A DNA stretch of 64,000 bases. It comes from Isoetes taiwanensis (Eukaryota > Streptophyta > Lycopodiopsida > Isoetales > Isoetaceae). The notes under the pieces were generated by a model, which saw only the letters and a program-made list of their open reading frames with translations, was not told the DNA's origin and made no database searches. Shown here piece by piece: positions 55,802-64,000 of this stretch (positions are counted from its first letter, which is position 1; each line of letters begins with the position of its first letter). Location of the stretch: the NCBI GenBank assembly GCA_021234155.1, contig JAJEKV010000087.1, forward strand, positions 62,001 through 126,000, read 5' to 3'. The translations under genes were made by a program, and so were the position numbers.

Positions 55802-57793
55802 TTACATTAGCCTTGTTTTTTTTTTTCCAAATGATACTTCTATAGGGACGTCCTCATCAAGGTCATTTTCTGACTCACCCTCACTTTCTTCTTCCACAAC
55901 CTTCCTGGCCCTTGACCGTGTCAACTGCTCACCGCTTAACGATCGTTCGAATCGATTGCCGACATCTTCGCCATCGTTTTCCTTCCCCCGCAAAGAACAT
56001 TGGTGTTAGAGGAGGCCTTTGTAGAGGCGTGCGAATTTGGAACTACAATATAATTGTTGGCACCATCGGTACTACTTGAATCTCCTTGGATTCGCACAGA
56101 TGCTTTGGTGTCTCCAAAGACTTTGTGGCCGCCATGTCTTTGCCGATGTCTTCGAAGACTGGCTGGTAGTTTGTTGTCCAATGTCTACGGCACCTTCTAA
56201 TCTTTGCCAATTCAAAATGAGACCACGAAAATAGGCATGTACCTTTTTTTCCCATGTCTTGGTTGTGGAGTGTGAACCCTTGTGGACTTGTGCTTGGCTG
56301 ATCACGGGGTCCTTTTACTTTTTGGTGTGTTGACTGTTTCCTTTTCCGCCGCTATCGAGTTGTGGCTACATGCTCATCAACATCAATTATCTTCTTTCGG
56401 TTTTGTGAGATGTTCCAAAGATGCAACACTTCCTGCTTTTCTTGTATTAAAGCTTACCTATTTCTGCACTAACCCAGTAGGAATGGTCTCGTGCACTCGG
56501 AGGCAAAACATCCTTTTTCCATGAGCAAACCGTGCTAGCTAGCGTGATAATGATGTCCACATTTCATCCCCAGTGAGGGTGTAATCATCCGGAATGCAAG
56601 ACCACCGGTGGAGCATCTCTCCTCATCTCCAATTGGCAATCGGAATGGTATTGGAGTGATCTTCGACCGGTGATCATTTCTCTTGGTCAGCTCCCTCACC
56701 GGTGACATTCTCAGAAGTTGGCGGGCTTTTGCAAGGAGGGACTCGTTGTTGGCAATCTCGGTGATTAGTGCAGCCACCTTTTCTACACAGGTTTGATCTA
56801 TTGGCCCACCCCCATTTCAAGTAGGGACTTCAAAGATATATACGCCATATCTTTCTCCCTCTCCAAAGAATGAATCTCGCCAGAGACACGCGTGATTAGG
56901 ATCTGGCGGTGCTTGAAGGCGTGCAATATTATCCTTTATAGTCTTCAACTTCCCCTCTGCCCGGTAGAAGAAGGTGCCCTTTGTTCGAGATTGTGCGACT
57001 GTTCCTTCTTTGACACTAGGTCACTCTGGCGCATTTTTAGGGCTTCCGCATATCTTGGATCATGCTTTTCGGACGGGAAATATTTTCCCCATAAGCCGAG
57101 AATCTTCTTTGGACACATTGCGGTACTCTGAATGACAACCTCCCTTCTAATTTTCTGGCCGATTACTCTTTGAAATCGGCCTTCTACGCTATGCTTTCGG
57201 TCTTTGTTGTCTGCGTGATTTCTTTGGGCTCTGGCGTACTCCACCGGGGCGGTAGTCTTGGGTTCACTCTTGACCTTGCTCGAATAGGCTCTGCTTTTTG
57301 CTGCCACTGCTGCCCAATTAACCTTGAAATTTTACGGATCTGCTTGGCCCTCGGCGGGTTGTTGAATGCAAATAAAAGGAAACCGTCTTCCTTACTTCTC
57401 TATTCTTCAACCCTTCTGGGTATATCTTGCTCAACAGTTCAATTATAGCTTCTTCATGCTCTGGCCTTACTTTGTCGATGGATGTCTTGTTGGGAATGAC
57501 ACCATTGGTGTCCCAAACCTCATTATACTCTGCTGCAGATATCACATCCGTTCGAAATTGAGAGGGATGCACATCCTCGTTTGATAGACCATAAGCATGG
57601 AAGTCCTTCTCAGTTCGACAATCAGCCAGGTCCGGTCTTAGAGGCACGTTCTTTCGGGCTGAAAGAAAGCAAGAAAAACAAATTCACGGGGCATCGTAAG
57701 CCATCAAAATTGGCGGTGCATTTTGCTTACCTGGCGCATGGCATCCATTGGAATTATCGGGTCGAGCGGCGGATTAACAACCTTCTTCACCAT
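55802..57793 (-). pseudogene. E2b: RING-like coiled-coil protein of the 7.7-kb element
   Basis: Possible start ATG at 57793 (MVKKVVNPPLDPIIPMDAMR, donor CAG/GTAAGC at 57730; acceptor TTTCAG, exon from 57658). The next frame has TEKDFHAYGLSNEDVHPSQF, VRPEHEEAIIELLSKIYPEG and LKNREVRKTVSFYLHSTTRR. One base shifted comes KVNWAAVAAKSRAYSS, then VEGRFQRVIGQKIRREVVIQ. Farther on is the RING-like finger ERCSTGGLAF, MKCGHHYHAS, a TAG, MEKGCFASEC (56.62-56.45 kb), and an acidic/basic tail TRSRARKVVEEESEGESEND (55.9 kb). The order equals E2a. The phase between exons 1 and 2 does not fit without one extra base, and there are further shifts, so I call it a pseudogene or mis-spliced model. It may continue into the phosphatase exons. 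Confidence 0.6.
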
Positions 57794-58079
57794 AGTGCAT
57801 TTGAGTTTTGGAATACTAGAGTGAATGTGGAAATTCTCGAGCTTCTTCTCGTGGGCTATTTGGTAGGAGTAGCAAAAGGTGGGGAGCACGGTTGCAAATT
57901 ACAAATTCAAAATTAAGCTACCCTTGGTCCGCGGTCATTAATTACGGTGGGCGGGTGGCGGTTATGATTGAAGCGGTGCGCCCTATGTGAAGTGGCGGGC
58001 ATAGCATAGGTTACACTTCAATTGGTGAAGGGTGGAAAAAATAGTATGAAGGGTGGGTGCTGGGTGCTGAACCGCGTTT

Positions 58080-58108
58080 TTTTGCTACCCACCAGCATAC
58101 TTTCACCC
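58080..58108 (-). repeat. Right terminal inverted repeat
   Basis: The plus strand reads GCTACCCACCAGCATACTTT CACCC, the exact complement of the left TIR. Followed by AGGA (58109-58112). Confidence 0.85.
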
Positions 58109-58711
58109 AGGACGCCATTATATGCAGCGTGGAGGACACCGCGGCAATTGCGGTTCCTTGAGATGCGTTTCGAAGTGGGCGAACTACGATCCCTCGCGAT
58201 GATAGCTAGCAAGTTGAACAAGCCGGCTACGAGGAAAAAATATTCCTACTAGTGCAAAAGGATATGGTGGGAGCTGCGGTCCCTCACGAATCTTTGTCTC
58301 TTTCCGAATAAAAGGAAGCGAGGGGATATCATGCGGTTTCTCGACATGCAGGAAAGGTTTGCTATTAGACAAGAAACCACCGAGCATTGCATTGAAAGCT
58401 AAACGTGATGAGAAAATGCCGTCGGTCATGGACACAAACTGGTTAAGAGCTCAGGCCAAGAAGAAGAATGGAAGGCCTGCCTCTATAGCAGAGGACTCAA
58501 GCTGACAACATCAGATAGTGGAGAGCCTTCGTCATCTCGCGCATCCCCCTCTTACGTCACATGATTATCTTCTTCGAAAAGCTTAGCATGGCAGGTTATA
58601 TCTGAACTGCCAACTGAGCTTAAATTCAATCCCGGGGAAGAACGTAAGTTGGCTGAGCAAACTGCACAGAAGCTTGAACAGTTTAAACGGTTTTATCCGC
58701 TTGGTGTTAAC
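58109..58711 (+). pseudogene. ParB/methyltransferase gene, middle region after the insertion
   Basis: Directly after the right TIR the frame reads TPLYAAWRTPRQLRFLEMRF then EVGELRSLAMIASKLNKPAT, stopping at 58252. Later phrases are DEKMPSVMDTNWLRAQAKKK with NGRPASIAEDSS (58.42-58.50 kb) and ELPTELKFNPGEERKLAEQT then AQKLEQFKRFYPLGVN (58.59-58.71 kb), each ended by a stop or shift. They are collinear on the plus strand with the later ParB-like exons and share their conserved-looking, charged composition. No named domain recognised in this part. Confidence 0.45.
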
Positions 58712-58739
58712 TAGTTTATGAAGGTATCTATTTTTTATT

Positions 58740-59270
58740 GCGGACCGGGCTCCTGCTAATCTCACCCATCGAATGCGTTCAAACGACCATGTGAAGAGCT
58801 TCAAGACGTATCCTACAGAGGTCCTCACACCGGCCGACGTTGTCCCCTTCGACCCAATTACTAGGTGATTGTTATTATCCATCATGTATGTTTTGTGGCT
58901 TCTTAACTAATCGGTGTGCATTATTTCAGGAAAAAGACCACCTGGAGCACATAAGCTGATTTGAAGGGCAAAAAATTTTGGATAATTTCTGGTAACCATA
59001 GTATATGTGCAGCTCAATTGCTTTGCGGTGGTGTTGGAGAACTGGAACAACGGCTTGAGTTTGCTAAAGCCTACGCCAGGAGAAGGACCAGAGTGCTGAA
59101 TGGAAATTTGTCAAATACAGAATATATTGAATTGAGCATTCAGTACAATGAAGTCATTGCTAACACCGTATACAGAGAGCCTTTGATAGAGAAGCTGCAA
59201 CAGCTACGGCATCAACACAAGGCGTATGGATGTCCTCCGCAAAGGCCCATTGGTACTGCTACAACATCTG
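58740..59270 (+). pseudogene. ParB-like domain exons
   Basis: Exon 58740-58864 encodes ADRAPANLTHRMRSNDHVKS then TYPTEVLTPADVVPFDPIT. A 66-bp intron (GTGATT...TTTCAG) splices AG/G in phase to 58931. That exon encodes KKTTWST, an in-frame TAA, then ADLKGKKFWIISGNHSICAA and QLLCGG. The LxPxDVxPxxP...FxIIxGxHRxxAAxxL pattern is the ParB/Srx-like N-terminal domain, which binds or hydrolyses nucleotides. In bacteria and phages it is sometimes found in front of DNA methyltransferases. Next are RRRTRVLNGNLSNTEYIELS and YNEVIANTVYREPLIEKLQQ. Apart from one TAA the exons are clean. The ParB call rests on motif pattern only. Confidence 0.55.
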
Positions 59271-59333
59271 GTATTTTGTTTTCTTAGCTCATCAACATCG
59301 CGGCCGCGATTTCCCTGACCATTTATTTTTTAG
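59271..59333 (+). other. 63-bp intron holding an ATCGCGGCCGCGAT palindrome
   Basis: Likely donor CATCTG/GTATTTTG and acceptor TTTTTTAG/GACTTCC. The palindrome is at 59297-59310 in context CTCATCAACATCGCGG...TTCCCTGACC, like the one at 41656. Confidence 0.65.
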
Positions 59334-59860
59334 GACTTCCACGAGATAGCTACTATAACATTGAAGGTGAAGGAGCTAAAAGATGAAAAACAGTTCATTT
59401 TTATGGAGGAGCGGGTCTTTAAAAAATTAATGGAAGTGGCCAACAAATGGGTGAGCAGAAAACTCTGTGATGAACACGGGGATTTACCTGATAGGCCAAC
59501 GAAGGACTTCTTCAACAAAACTTGGCTAAGATACCTTAGAGGCATGTCTAATGCAGAGGTTTCTCAGCTGCTAGATGAGATTTTGGAAGGAAAAACATAC
59601 CTTAAGGTGCAAGCCGGATAGCACGGCAGGTTTGATTGCAAGCGGTGGCGCCATTGACATTAGAAGCTTGACCTTCATGCGCCAAAGAGATTGTGTCCTA
59701 TGCTTCCACATTGCTTTGAAAGATTACTCTTCCTTGAAGAATTGTTGTCGACTTTCACGCTTTCCGCAGGGCGGATTCTTGATATATCGATTCGGATGAG
59801 AATCACGTGAAAGCCAATTACAACAAAGATCATGTCGTGGGTAATTTGCGTGCTTTTTAG
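59334..59860 (+). pseudogene. Linker exon between the ParB-like and methyltransferase-like parts
   Basis: The open frame runs DFHEIATITLKVKELKDEKQ, FIFMEERVFKKLMEVANKWV, SRKLCDEHGDLPDRPTKDFF and NKTWLRYLRGMSNAEVSQLL to a stop at 59621. Farther on another frame has DSDENHVKANYNKDHVVGNL RAF. That frame stops at TAG inside a T-run; one extra T would connect it to ESIRSILKPEEA of the next ORF. The region is mostly alpha-helical by appearance. No known motif. Confidence 0.5.
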
Positions 59861-61224
59861 AATCGATTAGATCGATTTTGAAACCTGAAGAGGCTATCAA
59901 AATCAAACAAAAGAAAAATGTTGTTCACGCAGTGACAAAGGAAGGGATTCCTACGTCCACTCCAGTATCTGAGAATGCAACTTTGGTGTTCATTGACATT
60001 AGGGGATTCTCTACAATATGGACCTGCAAAAAGTACATGGAACTCTTTACAAGAATATCCAGCATGACAACTGCTAATATTTATCACCTGGTTATTCTGA
60101 TGCGGTCTGTGAACTTGCCAGATTGCTTGTATAGGCAGAAGCAGATTCAAGGCGGGTCCCACATTTCTGTAGGCACATATGACGAGCAGGGATGGGTGAA
60201 CAAGAAAAAGGTGAAGGAATATCAGTATTACATCACCCATATGTGCATTAACAGAAGCGACTCCAGGGTAACGTCGATATTGCCTGAGCTCGAGCTTCGT
60301 TTGACATCGGTGAGCACAGCACCAAAGAACACCCCCTTGCCACCAATGCTTGTCACTGGTAATGAAGAAACTGATGAGAAAATGAGAAACAAATGGCATA
60401 CTTACTTCACGGGTAAACCCAGATACAAGTTTGTCAGAATGGAAGGTGATCACGTGCTGAAGTGCCAGTTGAAGACATCATATGCTTACTACATTGTTGA
60501 CCAGCTGGTGCCCAAGGATGGTTGTGTCCTTGATTTCTTCTCAGCTGGTACTGCTTCCCGTGTCGCCTTAATGCAGGGAAAGAAAAGTATTGCATTCGAA
60601 AGCCAAGGTAAAGTATGCCGATTTCTTAGGGCTTTCTTGGATAAGCTTGAAAAAATGGTTTGCCACGGCACTGGGGAGACAGTTGAAGAGGAGAAAGCAG
60701 ACACTACAAATGATCCCGACAAGATCAATATAAATATTACCCAGAAAACAGATATATCTAAGCTTGATGAAATCTTGGATCAAATGGATGAGAAGAGCTA
60801 CGAGGAAAGGATGCAGGAGACGAAAAGACTTCTAGAGTCTACTGAGAAAGGTATTAATGCGCTAGAGCCTATGTTTCAAAAATTGGGGGCTTTAAACAAA
60901 AGATTTGATGCCTACATGCCTTTCCTGACAGGCGGGTCAAATTTCGAATACATAGGAATGGACGTGGAACCTGCGCATCAGGAGGGTGAGCCAAGTGGTA
61001 CACAAGAGCACCAGGTTGTAGCCAAGAAAAAGACACCCAAAATCGACTGTGGTGTCCAAAATGGCGCATCGGTGGAAGACAGCGCAATGGATACTGAGAC
61101 GGAAGGACCGGATCCACATCTCCAAGTCCTTGCACAGGCCATGTCTGTAGACATCCCAAATGTAACAGGCTATACGGAGATGGACACATCCGAGGTTATA
61201 AGAAGGGGCCAGGATATCTGCTGA
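59861..61224 (+). CDS. DNA methyltransferase-like domain with coiled-coil and acidic tail
   Basis: The longest open frame in the window (about 450 codons, open upstream to about 59842; there is no ATG at the start because it is a 3' exon). Residues about 40-95 read SENATLVFIDIRGFSTIWTC ... IYHLVILMRSVNL, in the position where N4-cytosine/N6-adenine methyltransferases have the DPPY box. Residues about 190-260 read PRYKFVRMEGDHVLK, then DGCVLDFFSAGTASRVALMQ GKKSIAFESQGKVCRFLRAF. This matches the SAM-binding VLDPFAGSGTTxxAAxxxGRxxIGIExxxxYxxxA block. Motif order (catalytic box first, FxGxG last) fits the beta class. Both motifs are degenerate (DIRG for DPPY), so activity is doubtful. A coiled coil (about 285-350) and an acidic tail (AMDTETEGPD) follow. 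Family call moderate. Confidence 0.55.
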
Positions 61225-62029
61225 GATAGGTGTTGTACCTGAATCAGTATCAGAAACCCAGATGGAGTAAATTCTGCCCCTCTGGCAAAGAAATGTACAT
61301 TGCTATATCTGAGGAATATAATGTATAAGGCTTTGAAGATTTGCACATCTTTGAGTTTTATTATTGTTTGAGTTTTGTTTCTTGTATAAACTTTCGGTGA
61401 CGCGATCTTTGCTAGCACTTTCTTAGGTTGATTGCCTTCTGCAGACTTCTTCTAAATTAAGAATTCGAATCATATGGTAGCTAAACAGCTCAAAATGTTC
61501 GCCACCGTGATCTTCGCTATCACTTTGTTTTCCTTTCATCCATATGTAGACCTAAACGGACTTGTGATCTTATATCCATGGGCTAGCTAAGCAACTTCAA
61601 ATCTTAAATCGTCAGCGATCCTGGCGAGTATTTTTTACTCTTTCTTGTGGACATCTCTTACTCTGAAAGGAGCTTGGGATAGCCTTATAAATGTCGAAAT
61701 CGGATACATCGCTGGTTGTGGTGGGAAATCATCGAAAAAAACGGCAACTTTTACTCTGTTGCAACCACTTACGGTGTTTTATAGACAACCAAGAACCTAT
61801 TTCATGCTAAACGAGAATTCCGAATTCTCTAATTAATTAATTCGTGCTTTCGTATGATGGTGGTGACATCCATATATGCACACAATTCTTGAAAGCACTC
61901 TTGAGAGCAAAAAAGTGGCTGCTCTTATTCTCTTATTAATGCCTCTTTGCTTCGAATGGCCATGAGTACACAAACATATGACTTTCATAACTATATGACT
62001 CTTGCCCAACTATTTTATGATTGGCCGTG
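61225..62029. other. 3' flank of the methyltransferase-like gene; nothing else recognised
   Basis: AT-rich. The phrases GACGCGATCTTTGCTAGCAC (61399) and CACCGTGATCTTCGCTATCA (61506) look like decayed, spaced relatives of the GATCGC palindrome family. Confidence 0.4.
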
Positions 62030-63250
62030 TCGATGGCCATAAGCAACTAAGGGAAAAGCGATTCGAGTCTTTTCACCAAAGCGAGGGCTAAATACCAACT
62101 GTGGCAACCAATTAGTCTTGCTTGTGTGACCAACGTATCTCAAAATCTTAAAGATGGCTATTTCAATTATGGCCACACTTTAGAAAATGCATAGATCTCC
62201 AATCCTTCTAAACCTTTCTCAAAAAGCAAATCCATATCCTACTCGCCCATTGACTTCAAATAAACTCTCTAGACTCTCTTCTACAATAGGCGGTTATCGA
62301 GGAGGACATGCAAAGTTTCATTGAAATCAGGCCAGCCTAAATTGCAATATCGAATTGATGGCTCAAAATTCAAGTTGAGGACATATACACTCAAAATCTC
62401 TTTAGTATATCGAATGGCCATAATCAACCAGGGAAAATAGTTGAGCTTTTTCACCAAACTGAGGGGTAAATACCAACTATGGCAACAAATTTGTCCGGAA
62501 GCTTGTCGGGCCAACAAATCTCAAAATCTAAAAAGGGGTATTAGATTATGGCCACGCTTTAAAAATTGCTTAATTCTCAATCCTTTTCTAAATCTTTCCC
62601 CAAAAGCAAATCCATATCCTACTCGCCCATCATCTTCAAATAAACTATGGACTCTCTCTTCTAAAAGAGGCTCAAAAAGCAAATCCATATCCTACTCGCC
62701 CATCATCTTCAAATAAACTATGGACTCTCTCTTCTAAAAGAATTTTGTCGGAAGGACATGCAAAGTTTCATTGAAATCAGATTGCAATATCTCATCAAAG
62801 CTGACTCAAAATTGAAGTTGATGCATACACTCAAAATCCCTTTGATATATCAGCGGCCATAAGCAAGCCCGAGGAAAAGCGGTTGAGCCTTTTCACCAAA
62901 CCGAGGACTAAATACCAACTTGTGAGGCCAGCATATCTCAAAATATGAAAGAGGGTATTTCGATTATGGCCATGCTTTAAAAATGCATAAATCTCAATCC
63001 TTTCTAAATCTTTCCCCAAAGCAAATCCATATTCTACTCCACCCATCATTTTCAAATAAACTCTAAACTCTCTCTCTTAAAAGAGGGGTTATCGGAGGAC
63101 ATGCAAAGTTTCATTGAAATCAAATAAACTCTAAACTCTCTCTTCTAAAAGCGGAAGTTATCGGGAGGGACATGCAAAGTTTCATTGAAATCGAGAATGT
63201 CTAAATTGCAATATCTAATCGGCGATTGAAGTTGATGATATACAATCAAA
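62030..63250. repeat. Satellite-like tandem repeat, about three units of 380-440 bp
   Basis: GGCCATAAGCAA begins units at 62035, 62415 (GGCCATAATCAA) and 62854. Each unit carries CTAAATACCAACT, GCAAATCCATATCCTACTCG, CATGCAAAGTTTCATTGAAA and CACTCAAAATC. The middle unit has an internal 71-bp duplication (62605 and 62676). Non-coding. Confidence 0.85.
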
Positions 63251-63264
63251 ATCCCTATGATATG

Positions 63265-63415
63265 TATAAAGAATAATGATGATGATATTGATATGCAATT
63301 TGGTAATTTTCCCATGCAATATTATCTAATTTGTCTTAATATTTACAACAAAAGATACAAGTTTACACATAATTCCTAATGCTTGATCATGCATACATTT
63401 TCTAAAGTTTATGTG
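63265..63415 (+). repeat. Dispersed repeat R1 tail, last copy
   Basis: ATATGCAATTTGGTAATTTT, TTTACAACAAAAGATACAAG and CTTGATCATGCATACATTTT match 8550-8715. Confidence 0.8.
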
Positions 63416-64000
63416 TTAATGTTTTTGTGTCCATTAGATGAAGGTATGATTCCTTGAATATGCGGATCAGCGATGTGAACTTTTACACCTCGGACCCACT
63501 GTACATGGCCACGCTCCCCATCGCCTCCCATGCGTGAGCGAAAGAAAATAAAGAAATAAACAATAAACATTTGCACCCGGGAAGAAGACACAAAATTTAA
63601 TTTCCATATTCACGAGAACACGAAAAAGCGGAAACACGGTTACATCGCTTCCCATCTCGGGAAGCACACCATCTGCACTAAAAAATCGCCCCATTCTAAA
63701 GCATCTCAACTAATCCAATTGTACAACTCCATTTGGCCTCTACCCTCTAACAACCATGTCTCCATCCGGGCCGGTAGCGATAGGAAGAAGCATTTACCGC
63801 GTACCGGTATACTTTCCAAGGAAATCCATGGATGCAACAAGCGGTGATGCGTCTGGCTGTCTCTATACAGAGAATACACATTCGGGGAAGAAATCTCCTC
63901 ACAATCAACCAATCGAATAATAACGGAGGAGGGGCGAACCCTCAATCAATCCACAAGCTACGAAAAGTCGAATTACCCAAATGCTCTTTACGGAATACAC
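63416..64000. other. Right edge; no gene recognised
   Basis: Two adjoining minus-strand ORFs (63467-63945) have no recognised motif. They could be the 3' end of a gene beyond the window. Confidence 0.3.

Larger units (their letters stand above)
50400..58108. mobile_element. 7.7-kb TIR transposon with two convergent gene units
   Basis: The left end GGGTGAAAGTATGCTGGTGG GTA (50400-50422) is exactly matched by the reverse complement of the right end (58086-58108). Agreement continues with one mismatch (TCAAAA against GCAAAA). AGGA occurs directly outside both ends (50396-50399 and 58109-58112), a 4-bp target duplication. Removing the element and one AGGA leaves a continuous reading frame (GTMSR/TPLYAAW). 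Inside, E1b runs rightward from 50720. The HAD phosphatase and RING-like regions run leftward from 57793 to 54422. About 300 bp separate the 3' ends. The superfamily is not clear to me: a 4-bp duplication with this TIR does not match the classic hAT (8 bp), Mutator (9 bp) or CACTA (3 bp) patterns. Confidence 0.8.

Overview
The window reads as nuclear DNA of a land plant with a large, repeat-rich genome. The evidence is plant-type gene fragments (a diacylglycerol kinase, an LRR protein, a PLS-class PPR protein, a UBP-type ubiquitin protease), Ty1/copia and Ty3/gypsy remnants, GT-AG introns and a low gene density. A fern or other seed-free plant is my best guess. That rests on the mixture of PPR debris and unusual DDE-like and ParB/methyltransferase gene families, so it is inference, not proof. 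Almost every recognisable gene is broken; this is an accessory, transposon-dominated region.

Layout. 0-3 kb: diacylglycerol kinase exons (-), a perfect 87-bp inverted-repeat element and an LRR pseudogene (-). 4.1-17 kb: three copies of one Ty3/gypsy-type LTR family (one is a 2.1-kb 3' LTR carrying an array of TTTCGCTTACGCGAAA palindromes), a 225-codon ORF, PLAT-like and PPR pseudogene pieces, and a UBP fragment. 19-28 kb: three decayed copia fragments and two exons of a conserved multi-pass membrane protein. 28.5-31.6 kb: a second copy of the PLAT-like/PPR block seen at 10.9-14.2 kb. 32.7-41.7 kb: a cluster of transposase-like families (E1a, E2a, E4) and, between them, a tandem pair of 80-codon genes with matching promoters. 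42-48.5 kb: an inverted-repeat-bounded block with long subterminal arrays, holding a CACTA-like element and a polyadenylated copia fragment. 49.7-61.2 kb: the most interesting locus. 61.2-64 kb: satellite-like tandem repeats.

The 49.7-61.2 kb locus. A plus-strand, multi-exon gene starts at 49718. Its later exons encode a ParB-like module (58.7-59.3 kb) and then a long ORF (59.86-61.22 kb) that resembles an N4/N6-type DNA methyltransferase. A 7,709-bp transposon (50400-58108) sits inside the gene. It has 23-bp perfect terminal inverted repeats and a 4-bp AGGA target duplication, and joining its flanks restores an open reading frame across the insertion point. The transposon carries two convergent units. 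One is a DDE-like transposase-type gene (E1b, +). The other (E2b, -) has a RING-like protein region and, downstream, an intact FCP1-like HAD phosphatase reading frame. Diverged relatives of E1 and E2 lie at 32.7-36.9 kb, so these families recur in the window. An extended NotI-type palindrome (ATCGCGGCCGCGAT and variants) recurs in introns of the ParB/methyltransferase gene and of the unrelated E4 gene.
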